Shown here: positions 8,429-16,224 of the stretch, piece by piece
Numbering within the stretch: position 1 is the first letter of the stretch
How the letters are laid out: each line of letters opens with the position of its first letter
Assembly (NCBI RefSeq): GCF_001005085.2
Contig: NZ_LBMU02000021.1
Coordinates: 124,001-188,000 of the forward strand
DNA from: Streptomyces humi
GTDB lineage: Bacteria; Actinomycetota; Actinomycetes; Streptomycetales; Streptomycetaceae
Reading direction: 5' to 3'
DNA: 64,000 nt
Made by a program: the position numbers and the translations under genes
The notes under the pieces: generated by a model
What the model saw: only the letters and a program-made list of their open reading frames with translations
Database searches by the model: none
Told to the model about the DNA's origin: nothing

Positions 8429-8884
8429 CTAGACCTCCTCGGGCAGGTCCCCCACCCGGTTCTCCCACTTCGTGGAGAGCACGACCGTGGTCCGGGTCCG
8501 GGAGACGCCCTTCGTGCCGGACAGCCGCCGGATGGTCTTCTCCAGGCCGTCGACGTCCGTCGAACGCACCTTGAGCATGAAGGAGTCGTCACCGGCGATG
8601 AACCAGCAGTCCTCGATCTCCGGCAGGTCCCGCAGCCGCTGGGCCACGTCCTCGTGGTCGGCCGCGTCGGAGAGCGAGATGCCGATCAGGGCGATCACGC
8701 CGAGACCGAGCGAGGCCGCGTTCACGGTGGCCCGGTAGCCGGTGATGACCCCGGCCGCCTCCAGCCGGTTGATGCGGTCGGTGACGCTGGGTCCCGACAG
8801 TCCGACGAGACGGCCCAGCTCAGCGTACGAGGCCCGGCCGTTCTCCCTCAGGGCCTGGATGAGCTGCCTGTCCACGGCGTCCAT
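8429..8884 (-). CDS. Lrp/AsnC family transcriptional regulator
   Basis: The 151-residue protein has an N-terminal winged helix-turn-helix (MDAVDRQLIQALRENGRAS, then GLSGPSVTDRINRLEAAG) and a C-terminal RAM/AsnC effector domain with VIALIGISLSD and a DDSFMLKVRS strand. Such proteins form octamers and respond to amino acids. It sits between mqnE and the UbiX gene on the same strand, so local control is possible, but the ligand is unknown. Confidence 0.92.
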   Translation of the reverse strand: MDAVDRQLIQALRENGRASYAELGRLVGLSGPSVTDRINRLEAAGVITGYRATVNAASLGLGVIALIGISLSDAADHEDVAQRLRDLPEIEDCWFIAGDDSFMLKVRSTDVDGLEKTIRRLSGTKGVSRTRTTVVLSTKWENRVGDLPEEV

Positions 8885-8944
8885 GCGATCGAAGCCTTCC
8901 GCTGAAAGTTCCCGAAGTAGATGAGAGGTGGTGCAGGGGTACCG

Positions 8945-9616
8945 CTACCGGCCCGCGCCGCCGCCGAGGTCGCCCTCCCAGCGGCGGTAGAGCCGGTGTC
9001 CGACACCCGCCGCGTCCAGTACGCGCCCGGCGACGAAGTCGACCAGGTCCTGGATGTGGGTGGCGCCCGCGTAGAAGGCCGGCGAGGCGGGGACGACGAC
9101 CGCCCCCAGGTCGTCCAGGGTGACGAGGTGGCGCAGCGTCTGTCCGCCCAGCGGTGTCTCGCGGACGGCGACGACGAGCGGGCGGCGCTCCTTGAGGGTG
9201 ACGGAGGCCGTCCGCTGGAGCAGGTCCTTGGAGAGCCCGAGGGCGACCCCGGCGACGGCGGCGGTGGACGCCGGCACGATCAGCATGCCCTTGGCCGGGT
9301 ACGACCCCGAGGACGGCCCCGCGGCCAGGTCCCCGGCGCTCCAGTACCGCACCCGCGTCAGGTCGACCGCGAAGGTCCCGGGCTTGCCGTCGGCGCCACG
9401 CGTCAGCCATTCGCGCAGGTCGTCGCGCCAGTGCGCGTCCCGGAAGGAGATCCCGGTCTCGTCCAGCAGGGTGAGCCGCGAGGCCCGGCTGACCACCAGG
9501 TCGACGCTCTCCCCCGCGTCGAGCAGGGCACGCAGCACAGCGGCGGCATACGGCGTACCGGACGCCCCGGACACCCCCACGATCCAAGGCACGCGCTGCG
9601 TTTCTCCTGCGTTCAC
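8945..9616 (-). CDS. UbiX-family flavin prenyltransferase of menaquinone pathway
   Basis: WIVGVSGASGTPYAAAVLRAL is the UbiX FMN-binding N-terminus, followed by PASTAAVAGVALGLSKDLLQR and ERRPLVVAVRETPL. The family attaches dimethylallyl phosphate to FMN, making prenylated FMN for a UbiD decarboxylase. The partner here is clearly MqnL, two genes upstream on the same strand. GTG 9616 gives 223 residues; TACGCT ends 6 nt before it, with CTGAAG 17 nt further, consistent with a leaderless start. GTG 9592, with GGAG 11 nt upstream, is an alternative that begins at VPWIVG. Confidence 0.9.
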   Translation of the reverse strand: MNAGETQRVPWIVGVSGASGTPYAAAVLRALLDAGESVDLVVSRASRLTLLDETGISFRDAHWRDDLREWLTRGADGKPGTFAVDLTRVRYWSAGDLAAGPSSGSYPAKGMLIVPASTAAVAGVALGLSKDLLQRTASVTLKERRPLVVAVRETPLGGQTLRHLVTLDDLGAVVVPASPAFYAGATHIQDLVDFVAGRVLDAAGVGHRLYRRWEGDLGGGAGR

Positions 9617-9678
9617 ACCTTGAGCGTACCGGCGCGCCCGCCCGACTTCAGGACGGGTCCATGGTCGGCCCGCGCCGG

Positions 9679-10581
9679 TCAGACCGACAGCCCGCGGACC
9701 AGCAGGTCGAGGAGGGCGCAGGCGAAGAGGGCGATGCCGATGAAGCCGTTGACGCTGAAGAAGGCGCGGTTGAGGCGGGAGAGGTCGTGGGGGCGGACGA
9801 TGGAGTGCTCGTAGAGGAAGGCGCCGGCGACGACCACCAGGCCCAGCCAGAAGAAGGCGCCCGCGTGCGTCGCCACCGCGTACCAGACGAACAGGGCCGT
9901 GACGAGCGTGTGGCAGACCCGCGCGCCCCGGATCGCCGCCGGGATGCCGAAGCGGGCCGGCACCGACATGACTCCGATCTCGCGGTCGGTCTCCACGTCC
10001 TGGCAGGCGTAGATCAGGTCGAAGCCGCCGATCCAGATGCCCACGGCGAGGCCCAGGATCACCGCGTCCCAGGACCACTCGCCGGTGACCGCCAGCCAGC
10101 CGCCGATGGGGCCCATGGCCTGGGCGAGACCCAGGATGGCCTGCGGGAAGTTCGTGAACCGCTTCCCGTAGGGGTAGACCACCATCGGGATCACGGCGAC
10201 CGGCGCGAGCGCCAGGCAGAGCGGGTTGAGCAGGGCCGCGGAGCCGAGGAAGACCGCCACCGCGATCAGCGCGCCGGTCCAGGCGTGCCTCACGCTCATC
10301 GCGCCGGTGACCAGCTCACGGTGGGCGGTGCGCGGGTTCCGGGCGTCGATCTCACGGTCGATGATCCGGTTGACCGCCATCGCGAAGGTGCGCAGGCCGA
10401 CCATGCAGATCGTGACCAGGAGCAACCGGCCCCAGTGGATGTTCCGGTCCAGCTCGAACATCGCGGTCAGCGCGGCGATGTACGCGAAGGGCAGCGCGAA
10501 GACCGAGTGCTCGATCATCACCAGCCGGAGGAACGCCTTGGTGCGTCCCGGCTGCGGGAGTGCTGCGGAGGCGGAGCTCAC
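9679..10581 (-). CDS. mqnP: Menaquinone prenyltransferase MqnP (UbiA family)
   Basis: The 300-residue, roughly nine-helix membrane protein has the two Asp-rich motifs of UbiA prenyltransferases: NRIIDREID in the second helical region and YACQDVETD later. It attaches the isoprenoid chain to the naphthoate precursor. GTG 10581 overlaps the mqnL stop (GTGA), indicating translational coupling with mqnL. The UbiX gene lies 62 bp downstream. Confidence 0.93.
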   Translation of the reverse strand: MSSASAALPQPGRTKAFLRLVMIEHSVFALPFAYIAALTAMFELDRNIHWGRLLLVTICMVGLRTFAMAVNRIIDREIDARNPRTAHRELVTGAMSVRHAWTGALIAVAVFLGSAALLNPLCLALAPVAVIPMVVYPYGKRFTNFPQAILGLAQAMGPIGGWLAVTGEWSWDAVILGLAVGIWIGGFDLIYACQDVETDREIGVMSVPARFGIPAAIRGARVCHTLVTALFVWYAVATHAGAFFWLGLVVVAGAFLYEHSIVRPHDLSRLNRAFFSVNGFIGIALFACALLDLLVRGLSV

Positions 10582-12035
10582 AGGCCGTACTCCTTCCAGC
10601 GGCGGTCCACGAGGGCCGCCGTATCCGGGTCCGACAGGACCATCTCCGGCCAGCCCCCGTCCCTGGTGTAGCCCTCCTCGGGCCACTTCCGCGTCGCGTC
10701 GATGCCCGCCTTGCCGCCCCAGAACTGCTGGTAGGAGGCGTGGTCCAGGTGGTCGACGGGGCCTTCGACGACGGTGAGGTCGCGGGCGTAGTCGGTGTTG
10801 CCGAGGGCCCGCCAGGAGACCTCGTGCAGGTCGTGGACGTCGCAGTCGGAGTCGACCACCACGATCAGCTTGGTGAGGGACATCATGTGCGCGCCCCAGA
10901 CGGCGTGCATGACCTTCTGCGCGTGCTTCGGGTACTTCTTGTCGATCGAGACGATCGCACAGTTGTGGAAGCCGCCGGACTCGGGGAGGTGGTAGTCCAC
11001 GATGTCCGGGACGATGATCTTCAGGAGGGGGAGGAAGAAGCGTTCGGTGGCGCGGCCGAGCGGGCCGTCCTCGGTCGGGGGGCGGCCGACGACGATCGAC
11101 TGGAGCAGGGGGCGGCGGCGCATCGTCACGCAGTCGATGGTCAGCGCCGGAAACGGCTCCTGCGGGGTGTAGAAGCCGGTGTGGTCGCCGAAGGGGCCCT
11201 CCGGCAGCATCTCGCCGGGCTCCAGCCAGCCTTCCAGGACGACCTCCGCCTGCGCCGGGACCTGGAGCGGGACGGTCTTGCAGTCGACCATCTCGATCCG
11301 CTTGCCCGCGATGAACCCGGCGAACAGGTACTCGTCGATGTCGCCGGGGAGCGGGGCCGTGGACGCGTAGGTGACGGCGGGCGGGCAGCCGAAGGCGATG
11401 GCCACCGGGAGGCGCTCGCCGCGCCGGGCGGCCACCTGGTAGTGGTTGCGGCTGTCCTTGTGGATCTGCCAGTGCATGCCGATGGTGCGCCGGTCGTGGC
11501 GCTGGAGGCGGTACAGACCCAGGTTGCGGATCCCGCTCTCCGGGTCCTTGGTGTGGGTGAGCCCCAGGTTGAAGAAGGAGCCGCCGTCCTGCGGCCAGGT
11601 GAAGAGGGCCGGGAGCCGGTCCAGATCCACCTCGTCGCCCTTGAGGACGACCTCCTGCACCGGCGCGCTGTCGGACTTCACCTTCTTCGGCGGTACGTGC
11701 GCCATCGCGCCGAGCTTCCCGAACGCCTCGCGCACCCCGACGAACCCGTGCGGCAGTTCGGGGCGCAGCAGCCCGCCGATCTTCTCGGAGATCTCGCCGT
11801 AGGACTTCAGACCGAGCGCCTTCAGCAGCCTGCGGTCGGTGCCGAAGACGTTCATCGCCAGCGGCATCGCGGAGCCGCGGACGTTCTCGAAGAGCAGCGC
11901 GGGCCCGCCGGACTTCTGGACCCGGTCGACGATCTCCCCGACCTCCAGATACGGGTCGACCTCGGCCTTGACACGCTTGAGGTCGCCCTCGCGCTCCAGG
12001 GCCCTGAGCAGGGAGCGAAGATCGTCGTAAGCCAT
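10578..12035 (-). CDS. mqnL: Menaquinone decarboxylase MqnL (UbiD family)
   Basis: The 485-residue protein is full length for UbiD-type decarboxylases. It starts MAYDDLRSLLRALEREGDL and contains LYRLQRHDRRTIGMHWQIHKD and PEGPFGDHTGFYTP, the prenyl-FMN-binding and catalytic regions. It removes the carboxylate from dihydroxy-naphthoate in the futalosine pathway using prenylated FMN supplied by the UbiX homologue. GATACT ends 7 nt before ATG 12035 on this strand, suggesting a leaderless transcript. It is the first gene of an mqnL-mqnP-ubiX run. Confidence 0.94.
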   Translation of the reverse strand: MAYDDLRSLLRALEREGDLKRVKAEVDPYLEVGEIVDRVQKSGGPALLFENVRGSAMPLAMNVFGTDRRLLKALGLKSYGEISEKIGGLLRPELPHGFVGVREAFGKLGAMAHVPPKKVKSDSAPVQEVVLKGDEVDLDRLPALFTWPQDGGSFFNLGLTHTKDPESGIRNLGLYRLQRHDRRTIGMHWQIHKDSRNHYQVAARRGERLPVAIAFGCPPAVTYASTAPLPGDIDEYLFAGFIAGKRIEMVDCKTVPLQVPAQAEVVLEGWLEPGEMLPEGPFGDHTGFYTPQEPFPALTIDCVTMRRRPLLQSIVVGRPPTEDGPLGRATERFFLPLLKIIVPDIVDYHLPESGGFHNCAIVSIDKKYPKHAQKVMHAVWGAHMMSLTKLIVVVDSDCDVHDLHEVSWRALGNTDYARDLTVVEGPVDHLDHASYQQFWGGKAGIDATRKWPEEGYTRDGGWPEMVLSDPDTAALVDRRWKEYGL

Positions 12036-12042
12036 GTGTCCC

Positions 12043-12091
12043 AGTATCGGCCACCCGGGGTGCGGGCCCGGTCACCGCCCCCTGCGATACT
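12043..12091. promoter_or_regulatory. Divergent leaderless promoters with GATACT -10 boxes
   Basis: GATACT occurs on the minus strand at 12048-12043, 7 nt before the mqnL ATG, and on the plus strand at 12086-12091, 8 nt before GTG 12100. Neither start has a Shine-Dalgarno sequence, so both genes are probably read from leaderless mRNAs. Confidence 0.5.
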
Positions 12092-12099
12092 CGTCGGCC

Positions 12100-12657
12100 G
12101 TGACAGTCCACCGCCGGTTACCGCTGCTCGCCCTGCTGATCGCCGTCTCCTCGGGCGCGTGCTCGCCCCCGCAGGAGTCCGGCGGCTCCGCGGTCTCCCC
12201 GCTGGTCCGGGTGGCGGCCGCCGACCGGGAGACCGCCCCCGACCTCACGGGCGCCGACCTGGACGGCCGCACGGTCCGGCTCGGCGACTACCGGGGCAAG
12301 GTCGTCGTACTGAACGTCTGGGCGTCCTGGTGCGGCCCCTGCCGTGCCGAGGCACCGGAACTCTCCGAGGTGCAGCGGGAGTTGGCCGCCGAGGGCGTGC
12401 AGGTGCTGGGCGTGGACATGGACGCCCGGCGGGCGAAGGGACGGGCGTTCCAGGAGGAGCACCGGCTGTCCTACCCGAGCCTGCACGACCCCGCGAGCCG
12501 CCAGCTCCTGCGCCTGCCCCGGGGGTACAAGGCGCAGGCGCTGCCGTACACCCTCTTCATCGACCGGCGGGGGAGGATCGCCGCGCGGTACCTGAGCCCG
12601 CTCACCAAAGCCGAGGTCCGCGCCGTCACCCGGCCGCTGCTCGCCGAGCAGGCCTGA
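12100..12657 (+). CDS. TlpA/ResA-like thioredoxin-fold lipoprotein with TTA codon
   Basis: The 185-residue protein has a lipoprotein signal (VTVHRRLPLLALLIAVSSGAC, Cys21-type lipobox) and a TlpA domain with WASWCGPCRAE, the CxxC redox site. It probably reduces or isomerises disulfides outside the membrane, for example in cytochrome c maturation. GTG 12100 is preferred because a -10 GATACT lies 8 nt upstream and the signal peptide then begins at the start. The 7th codon is TTA (12118-12120), the rare codon read by the bldA tRNA, so translation may be developmentally timed. A second TlpA protein is encoded in the cytochrome c cluster at 45583-46173. Confidence 0.87.
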   Translation: MTVHRRLPLLALLIAVSSGACSPPQESGGSAVSPLVRVAAADRETAPDLTGADLDGRTVRLGDYRGKVVVLNVWASWCGPCRAEAPELSEVQRELAAEGVQVLGVDMDARRAKGRAFQEEHRLSYPSLHDPASRQLLRLPRGYKAQALPYTLFIDRRGRIAARYLSPLTKAEVRAVTRPLLAEQA

Positions 12658-12759
12658 CCGGCTCCCCGCCTCCGGCAAGGGCCTTCTCCCGTCCCGCGGC
12701 CCTCGGTCATAGTGGACGTGCTCGGCCGAGGGGGAACCGTGGCGGGGGAGGGAGAGCCG

Positions 12760-13326
12760 ATGACGGAGCCCGGTCCGTTCGCGCCGGAGACCGTCGTGGT
12801 GGAGCAGCTGAAGCAGGCGTGGCGGCGCAGACACACGGATCCGGCGCTGGCGGTGTCCACCGCGGCGGGGAACCGGCTCGCCCGGGTCACCCACACCGAC
12901 GACACACAGTCCCTGCTCACGGGGGCGTCCGGGGAGCTCGTCGTCCGCGTCCTGCGCACCGGACCGGCGCTGTTCCGCTTCACCGACGCCGCCGGCCGGG
13001 AGACCGGCACCGCCGAGGCCCCCGGACGCGTCAGGACCCGGCAGCTGAGTCTGCGGACGGCGGCGGGGCGCCGGCTCTTCCTCACCCGGCGGGCCCTCGT
13101 CTCCGTCGAATGGCTGCTCACGGAGACCGACCCCGACCAGAACCCCGCTCCGGAGACCCTCGGCCGGGTCACGGTGAGCACCGCCGACAGGTGGCGCGGG
13201 CTCCAGCGGTACGTCGTCGAGACGGACCCCGGCCTCGACGCCTCCGAGCGGCGGACGGTCGTCACCTCGGTCGTCTGTCTGCACCTGCTGCGCCGGCCAC
13301 CGGGCGAGAACTCGGCACCCGGCTGA
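12760..13326 (+). CDS. Hypothetical protein
   Basis: The protein has 188 residues from ATG 12760, chosen for GGGGGAGGGAG just upstream rather than the in-frame GTG 12712. I see no signal peptide or membrane helix. The sequence is rich in beta-type segments (LVVRVLRTGPALFRFTDAAG, RRLFLTRRALVSVEWLL) and faintly recalls tubby/scramblase-like folds, but I cannot assign a family. Tail RRPPGENSAPG. It converges on the DUF3515 gene. Confidence 0.6.
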   Translation: MTEPGPFAPETVVVEQLKQAWRRRHTDPALAVSTAAGNRLARVTHTDDTQSLLTGASGELVVRVLRTGPALFRFTDAAGRETGTAEAPGRVRTRQLSLRTAAGRRLFLTRRALVSVEWLLTETDPDQNPAPETLGRVTVSTADRWRGLQRYVVETDPGLDASERRTVVTSVVCLHLLRRPPGENSAPG

Positions 13327-13348
13327 GCGCGCCGCGGGCCGGAATGGT

Positions 13349-13816
13349 TCAGGCGCAGCTGCCGGCCGGTCCGATCGGTGAGACCAGGCGGCTCAGGTCC
13401 GGCAGCACCGCGTCCAGGTGGGGCACGGAGTCCGCGACCGAGATCTCCACGGCCGGGCTCCGGCCGAAGGTGACCAGGTACTCACGGTCCCCGGCCCGCT
13501 CCCGCCAGACCCAGTCCACGCCGTCCACGCGGACACAGGCGTCCGTCGTCGGGCCCGGCGGGTGCACACCGCAGCGCAGCTCCACCGCACCGCGGCCCCA
13601 CACGGCGAGACCCGCGAACGTGACCCGGTCGCGGGTGGCGCCGCCGAGACGGTCGGGGTAGCGGGCGGCGAGCCGGGTGCACGCCGGGTCACTCGCCAGC
13701 GGGCCCTGGGCCAGCCCGAACACCGGGGAGTCCAGTTCGCCCGCCACCAGTCCGGCACCCGCCAGCAGGCCGGCCACGCCCACCGCCCAGCCCCAGCGGG
13801 TCCTCGGGCGTGTCAT
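13349..13816 (-). CDS. DUF3515-like secreted/anchored protein
   Basis: The 155-residue protein has one N-terminal hydrophobic segment (about 9-26) and then an extracytoplasmic domain with CTRLAARYPDRLGG, VELRCGV, VDGVDWVW and FGRSPAVEISVADSVP, the conserved blocks of DUF3515. Two conserved Cys (CTRL and RCGV) may form a disulfide. ATG 13816 is preceded by AGGAGGGG. Function unknown. Confidence 0.78.
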   Translation of the reverse strand: MTRPRTRWGWAVGVAGLLAGAGLVAGELDSPVFGLAQGPLASDPACTRLAARYPDRLGGATRDRVTFAGLAVWGRGAVELRCGVHPPGPTTDACVRVDGVDWVWRERAGDREYLVTFGRSPAVEISVADSVPHLDAVLPDLSRLVSPIGPAGSCA

Positions 13817-13907
13817 CAGGGTCCCCTCCTGGTCGCGGCCCGGTCGAGGTGACCATCATGCCCGTGCCCCCGGGACCGGACGTCACCCACCCGCTACCCT
13901 GGCCGCC

Positions 13908-14174
13908 ATGCTCAGGTATCTGCCCTTCCTGCTGGTCCTCGCACTGTGGATCTACGCCTTCGTGGACTGCCTGAACACCCCCGAGGACGAGGTCCGCGCC
14001 CTGCCGAAACTGGCGTGGGTGCTGGTCATCCTGCTCTTCGGGGAGGTCCTGGTCGGCCCGGTGGCCTGGCTGGTCGCGGGGAAGGCGCGGCAGCCCCGCG
14101 AGCGGTGGGTCGCGCCGGACGACAACCCGGAGTTCCTGAAGTCCCTGAAGCCGGACGATCCGCGCACGGACTGA
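13908..14174 (+). CDS. PLDc_N-domain membrane protein
   Basis: This 88-residue protein has two membrane helices (LRYLPFLLVLALWIYAFVD and LAWVLVILLFGEVLVGPVAWL) around a short DCLNTPEDEVR loop, followed by a soluble tail. This matches the small PLDc_N (phospholipase D N-terminal-like) family. TACCCT ends 7 nt before ATG 13908, consistent with a leaderless start. Function unknown. Confidence 0.75.
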   Translation: MLRYLPFLLVLALWIYAFVDCLNTPEDEVRALPKLAWVLVILLFGEVLVGPVAWLVAGKARQPRERWVAPDDNPEFLKSLKPDDPRTD

Positions 14175-14256
14175 GGGACGGGCTGAGGAACGGGCTGAGG
14201 AACGGGCTGAGGAACGGGCTGAGGGACGGGCTGAGGGACGGGCTGAGGAACGGGCC
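14172..14256. repeat. 12-bp tandem repeat (about 7 copies)
   Basis: Units of GCTGAGGAACGG / GCTGAGGGACGG follow directly after the stop of the PLDc_N gene. The repeat fills most of the 123-bp gap before the convergent reductase gene. Confidence 0.8.
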
Positions 14257-14297
14257 GGGGATCCGCCACCGGACGGGCGGTCCGCGCCCGGGCCGGG

Positions 14298-14897
14298 TCA
14301 GGCCGCGAAACCCCTCCCGGTGCGGGATCCCGAGAGGGCCATGCGTTCCACCCGGCCGGCCTGGTCGAGGCCGCCGCCGTCGGCGTAGCGGTAGGGGGTG
14401 GCGGCGCACAGGCGCAGGACGGCCTGTTTCGCCTCCGCGTCGTCGGAGACCACCTGGATGTCCGGGACGACGGACGCGTCGCCGTCGGCGAGGTGCTCCC
14501 ACCACACGTTCTTGAAGGCCCCCACCAGCCGGGCCCCGGGGAACGCGGCCGCCAGGTCCGCGGTCCCGCCGCGGGCCCAGGGTCCGACGAAGTCGGTGTG
14601 GTCCCCGGTGAACGGGTTGGTGACGTCCACCAGGATCTTCCCGCGCACGGCCGCCCGCCAGGGCCTGAGCACCTGCACCGCCCCCGGTACGCCGAGGACC
14701 GCGGGGATCACCACGGACGCCCCTGTGACGGCTTCTTCGCAGGAGCCGCCGGTCAGCTCCGGACAGCCCAGCCGGGCCGCCGTCCCGCGCCCGTGCCCGG
14801 CGTCCGCCGAGCCCAGCCGGACCTGGTGTCCGGCGCGGGCGAACAGCACCGCCAGCGTGGTGGCGATACGGCCCGTTCCCAGTACCCCGATCGTCAT
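14298..14897 (-). CDS. NADPH:F420 reductase-like oxidoreductase of the biosynthetic cluster
   Basis: The 199-residue protein begins MTIGVLGTGRIATTLAVLFA, a dinucleotide-binding GxGxxG, followed by ARAGHQVRLGS and VDVTNPF, typical of the F420-dependent NADP reductase / 6-phosphogluconate-dehydrogenase-like fold. GAFKNVWWEHL replaces the usual KAFNT block, so substrate use may differ. It is the last gene of an eight-gene leftward run beginning with the acyl-CoA dehydrogenase, 50 bp after the ketosynthase. It could provide reducing power or reduce an intermediate; the substrate is not predictable. Confidence 0.72.
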   Translation of the reverse strand: MTIGVLGTGRIATTLAVLFARAGHQVRLGSADAGHGRGTAARLGCPELTGGSCEEAVTGASVVIPAVLGVPGAVQVLRPWRAAVRGKILVDVTNPFTGDHTDFVGPWARGGTADLAAAFPGARLVGAFKNVWWEHLADGDASVVPDIQVVSDDAEAKQAVLRLCAATPYRYADGGGLDQAGRVERMALSGSRTGRGFAA

Positions 14898-14947
14898 GGT
14901 CGTCCTGTCCCCCCGTAGCCGGTCTGCCCGTTCTCCGTTGCCGTGTG

Positions 14948-16168
14948 TCAGGTCGCGCGGGTCAGCACCAGGCTGACGTTGTGGCCGCCGAAGCCGAAGG
15001 AGTTCGCGAGCGCGGCCTCCCAGCGGCCGGTGCGGGCGGCGCCGGCGACCACGTCGAGCCCCACCCCCGGGTCGGGTTCGTCCAGGTTGCGGGTGGCCGG
15101 GACCACGCCGTGGTGCAGCGCCAGCAGGGCGGCCAGGGCGCCGAACGCGCCGGAGGCGCCCAGCATGTGACCGGTCATCGACTTGGTCGCGGTCACCACC
15201 GGGTGCGCGCCGACGGCCTTCGCCACCGCCTCGGCCTCGGCGAGGTCGCCGCCCGGGGTCGAGGTGGCGTGGGCGTGCACGTGCCCGATGTCGGCGGGGG
15301 CCAGGTCCGCGTCCCGCAGCGCCGCCCGGATCGCCGTGATCTGTCCCTCGGGTTCGGACGCGGAGATGTGGTGGGCGCTGGACGTGACCGCCGCGCCGGC
15401 CACCGCGCCGTAGACCCGGGCGCCCCGGGCCCGGGCGGACGTGCCGCGTTCCAGGACCATGACGGCCGCGCCCTCGGCCATGACGAAACCCGAACGGGCG
15501 GCGTCGAACGGCCGGGACACCGCGGCCGGGTCGCCGCCCCGCTGGGACAGTGCCTTCATCTGCGTGAACGCGGCCACCATGAACGGGGTCAGGCAGGCGT
15601 CGGTGCCGCCGGCGACCACGACGTCGGCGCGGTCCAGCCGGATCAGGTCGAGCCCGAGGGCGACGGCCTCGGCGCCCGAGGCACAGGCGCTGACCGGCGC
15701 CCGCGCTCCGGCCCGCGCCCCCAGGTCCAGGCCGGCCCAGGCCGCCGGGCCGTTCGGCATCACCATCGGCACGGCGTAGGACGACAGTCTGCGCATGCCG
15801 TGCTCCTCGTACACGGCGTTCTGCGCCAGCGTGCTCAGCAGCCCGCCGATGCCGGTGCCGATCACCACCGCCAGCCGTTCCGGCGGCACCTCGGGTCTCC
15901 CGGCGTCCTGGAAGGCCTCCCGGGTCACCGCCACCGCCATCTGCTCGGTGCGGTCGAGGCGGCGCGCGAGGACGCGGCCGATCGCCTCGACCGGGTCCGC
16001 GGTGAGCGGCCCGCCGATCCCCACCGGCAGTTCGGCGGGCCAGTCCCCGCCCAGCGCGCGTATCCCGGACCGGCCGTCGAGCAGCCCCTGCCACGACTCG
16101 GCCGCACTCCCGCCCAGTGGTGTCAGCGCCCCCAGCCCGGTCACGAGCACGTCACTGTCCCGGCTCAT
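14948..16168 (-). CDS. Beta-ketoacyl synthase (FabF-like), intact C-H-H
   Basis: The 406-residue ketosynthase has the full catalytic set: Cys162 in VSACASGAEA, His300 in HAHATSTP, Lys329 (ATKSMTGH) and His334. It should catalyse decarboxylative Claisen condensation on carrier-bound chains. It is separated from the primary fatty acid genes and lies in a cluster with a carrier protein, an NRPS and a second, atypical ketosynthase (17132-18466), so a role in a secondary metabolite is inferred. ATG 16168 starts after a 56-bp gap from purU. Sequence between the motifs is FabF/type II-PKS-like rather than modular. Confidence 0.9.
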   Translation of the reverse strand: MSRDSDVLVTGLGALTPLGGSAAESWQGLLDGRSGIRALGGDWPAELPVGIGGPLTADPVEAIGRVLARRLDRTEQMAVAVTREAFQDAGRPEVPPERLAVVIGTGIGGLLSTLAQNAVYEEHGMRRLSSYAVPMVMPNGPAAWAGLDLGARAGARAPVSACASGAEAVALGLDLIRLDRADVVVAGGTDACLTPFMVAAFTQMKALSQRGGDPAAVSRPFDAARSGFVMAEGAAVMVLERGTSARARGARVYGAVAGAAVTSSAHHISASEPEGQITAIRAALRDADLAPADIGHVHAHATSTPGGDLAEAEAVAKAVGAHPVVTATKSMTGHMLGASGAFGALAALLALHHGVVPATRNLDEPDPGVGLDVVAGAARTGRWEAALANSFGFGGHNVSLVLTRAT

Positions 16169-16224
16169 CAGCCGCCCTCTCTCGGTCTTGTGAACTCCCC
16201 TGCCGCCCGGTGGTCCGGGGCCGG

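Noticed and set aside
10560..13661. A 1033-codon plus-strand frame across mqnL and small genes
   Set aside because: Composition typical of an antisense shadow; it overlaps genes with clear domains and good starts.
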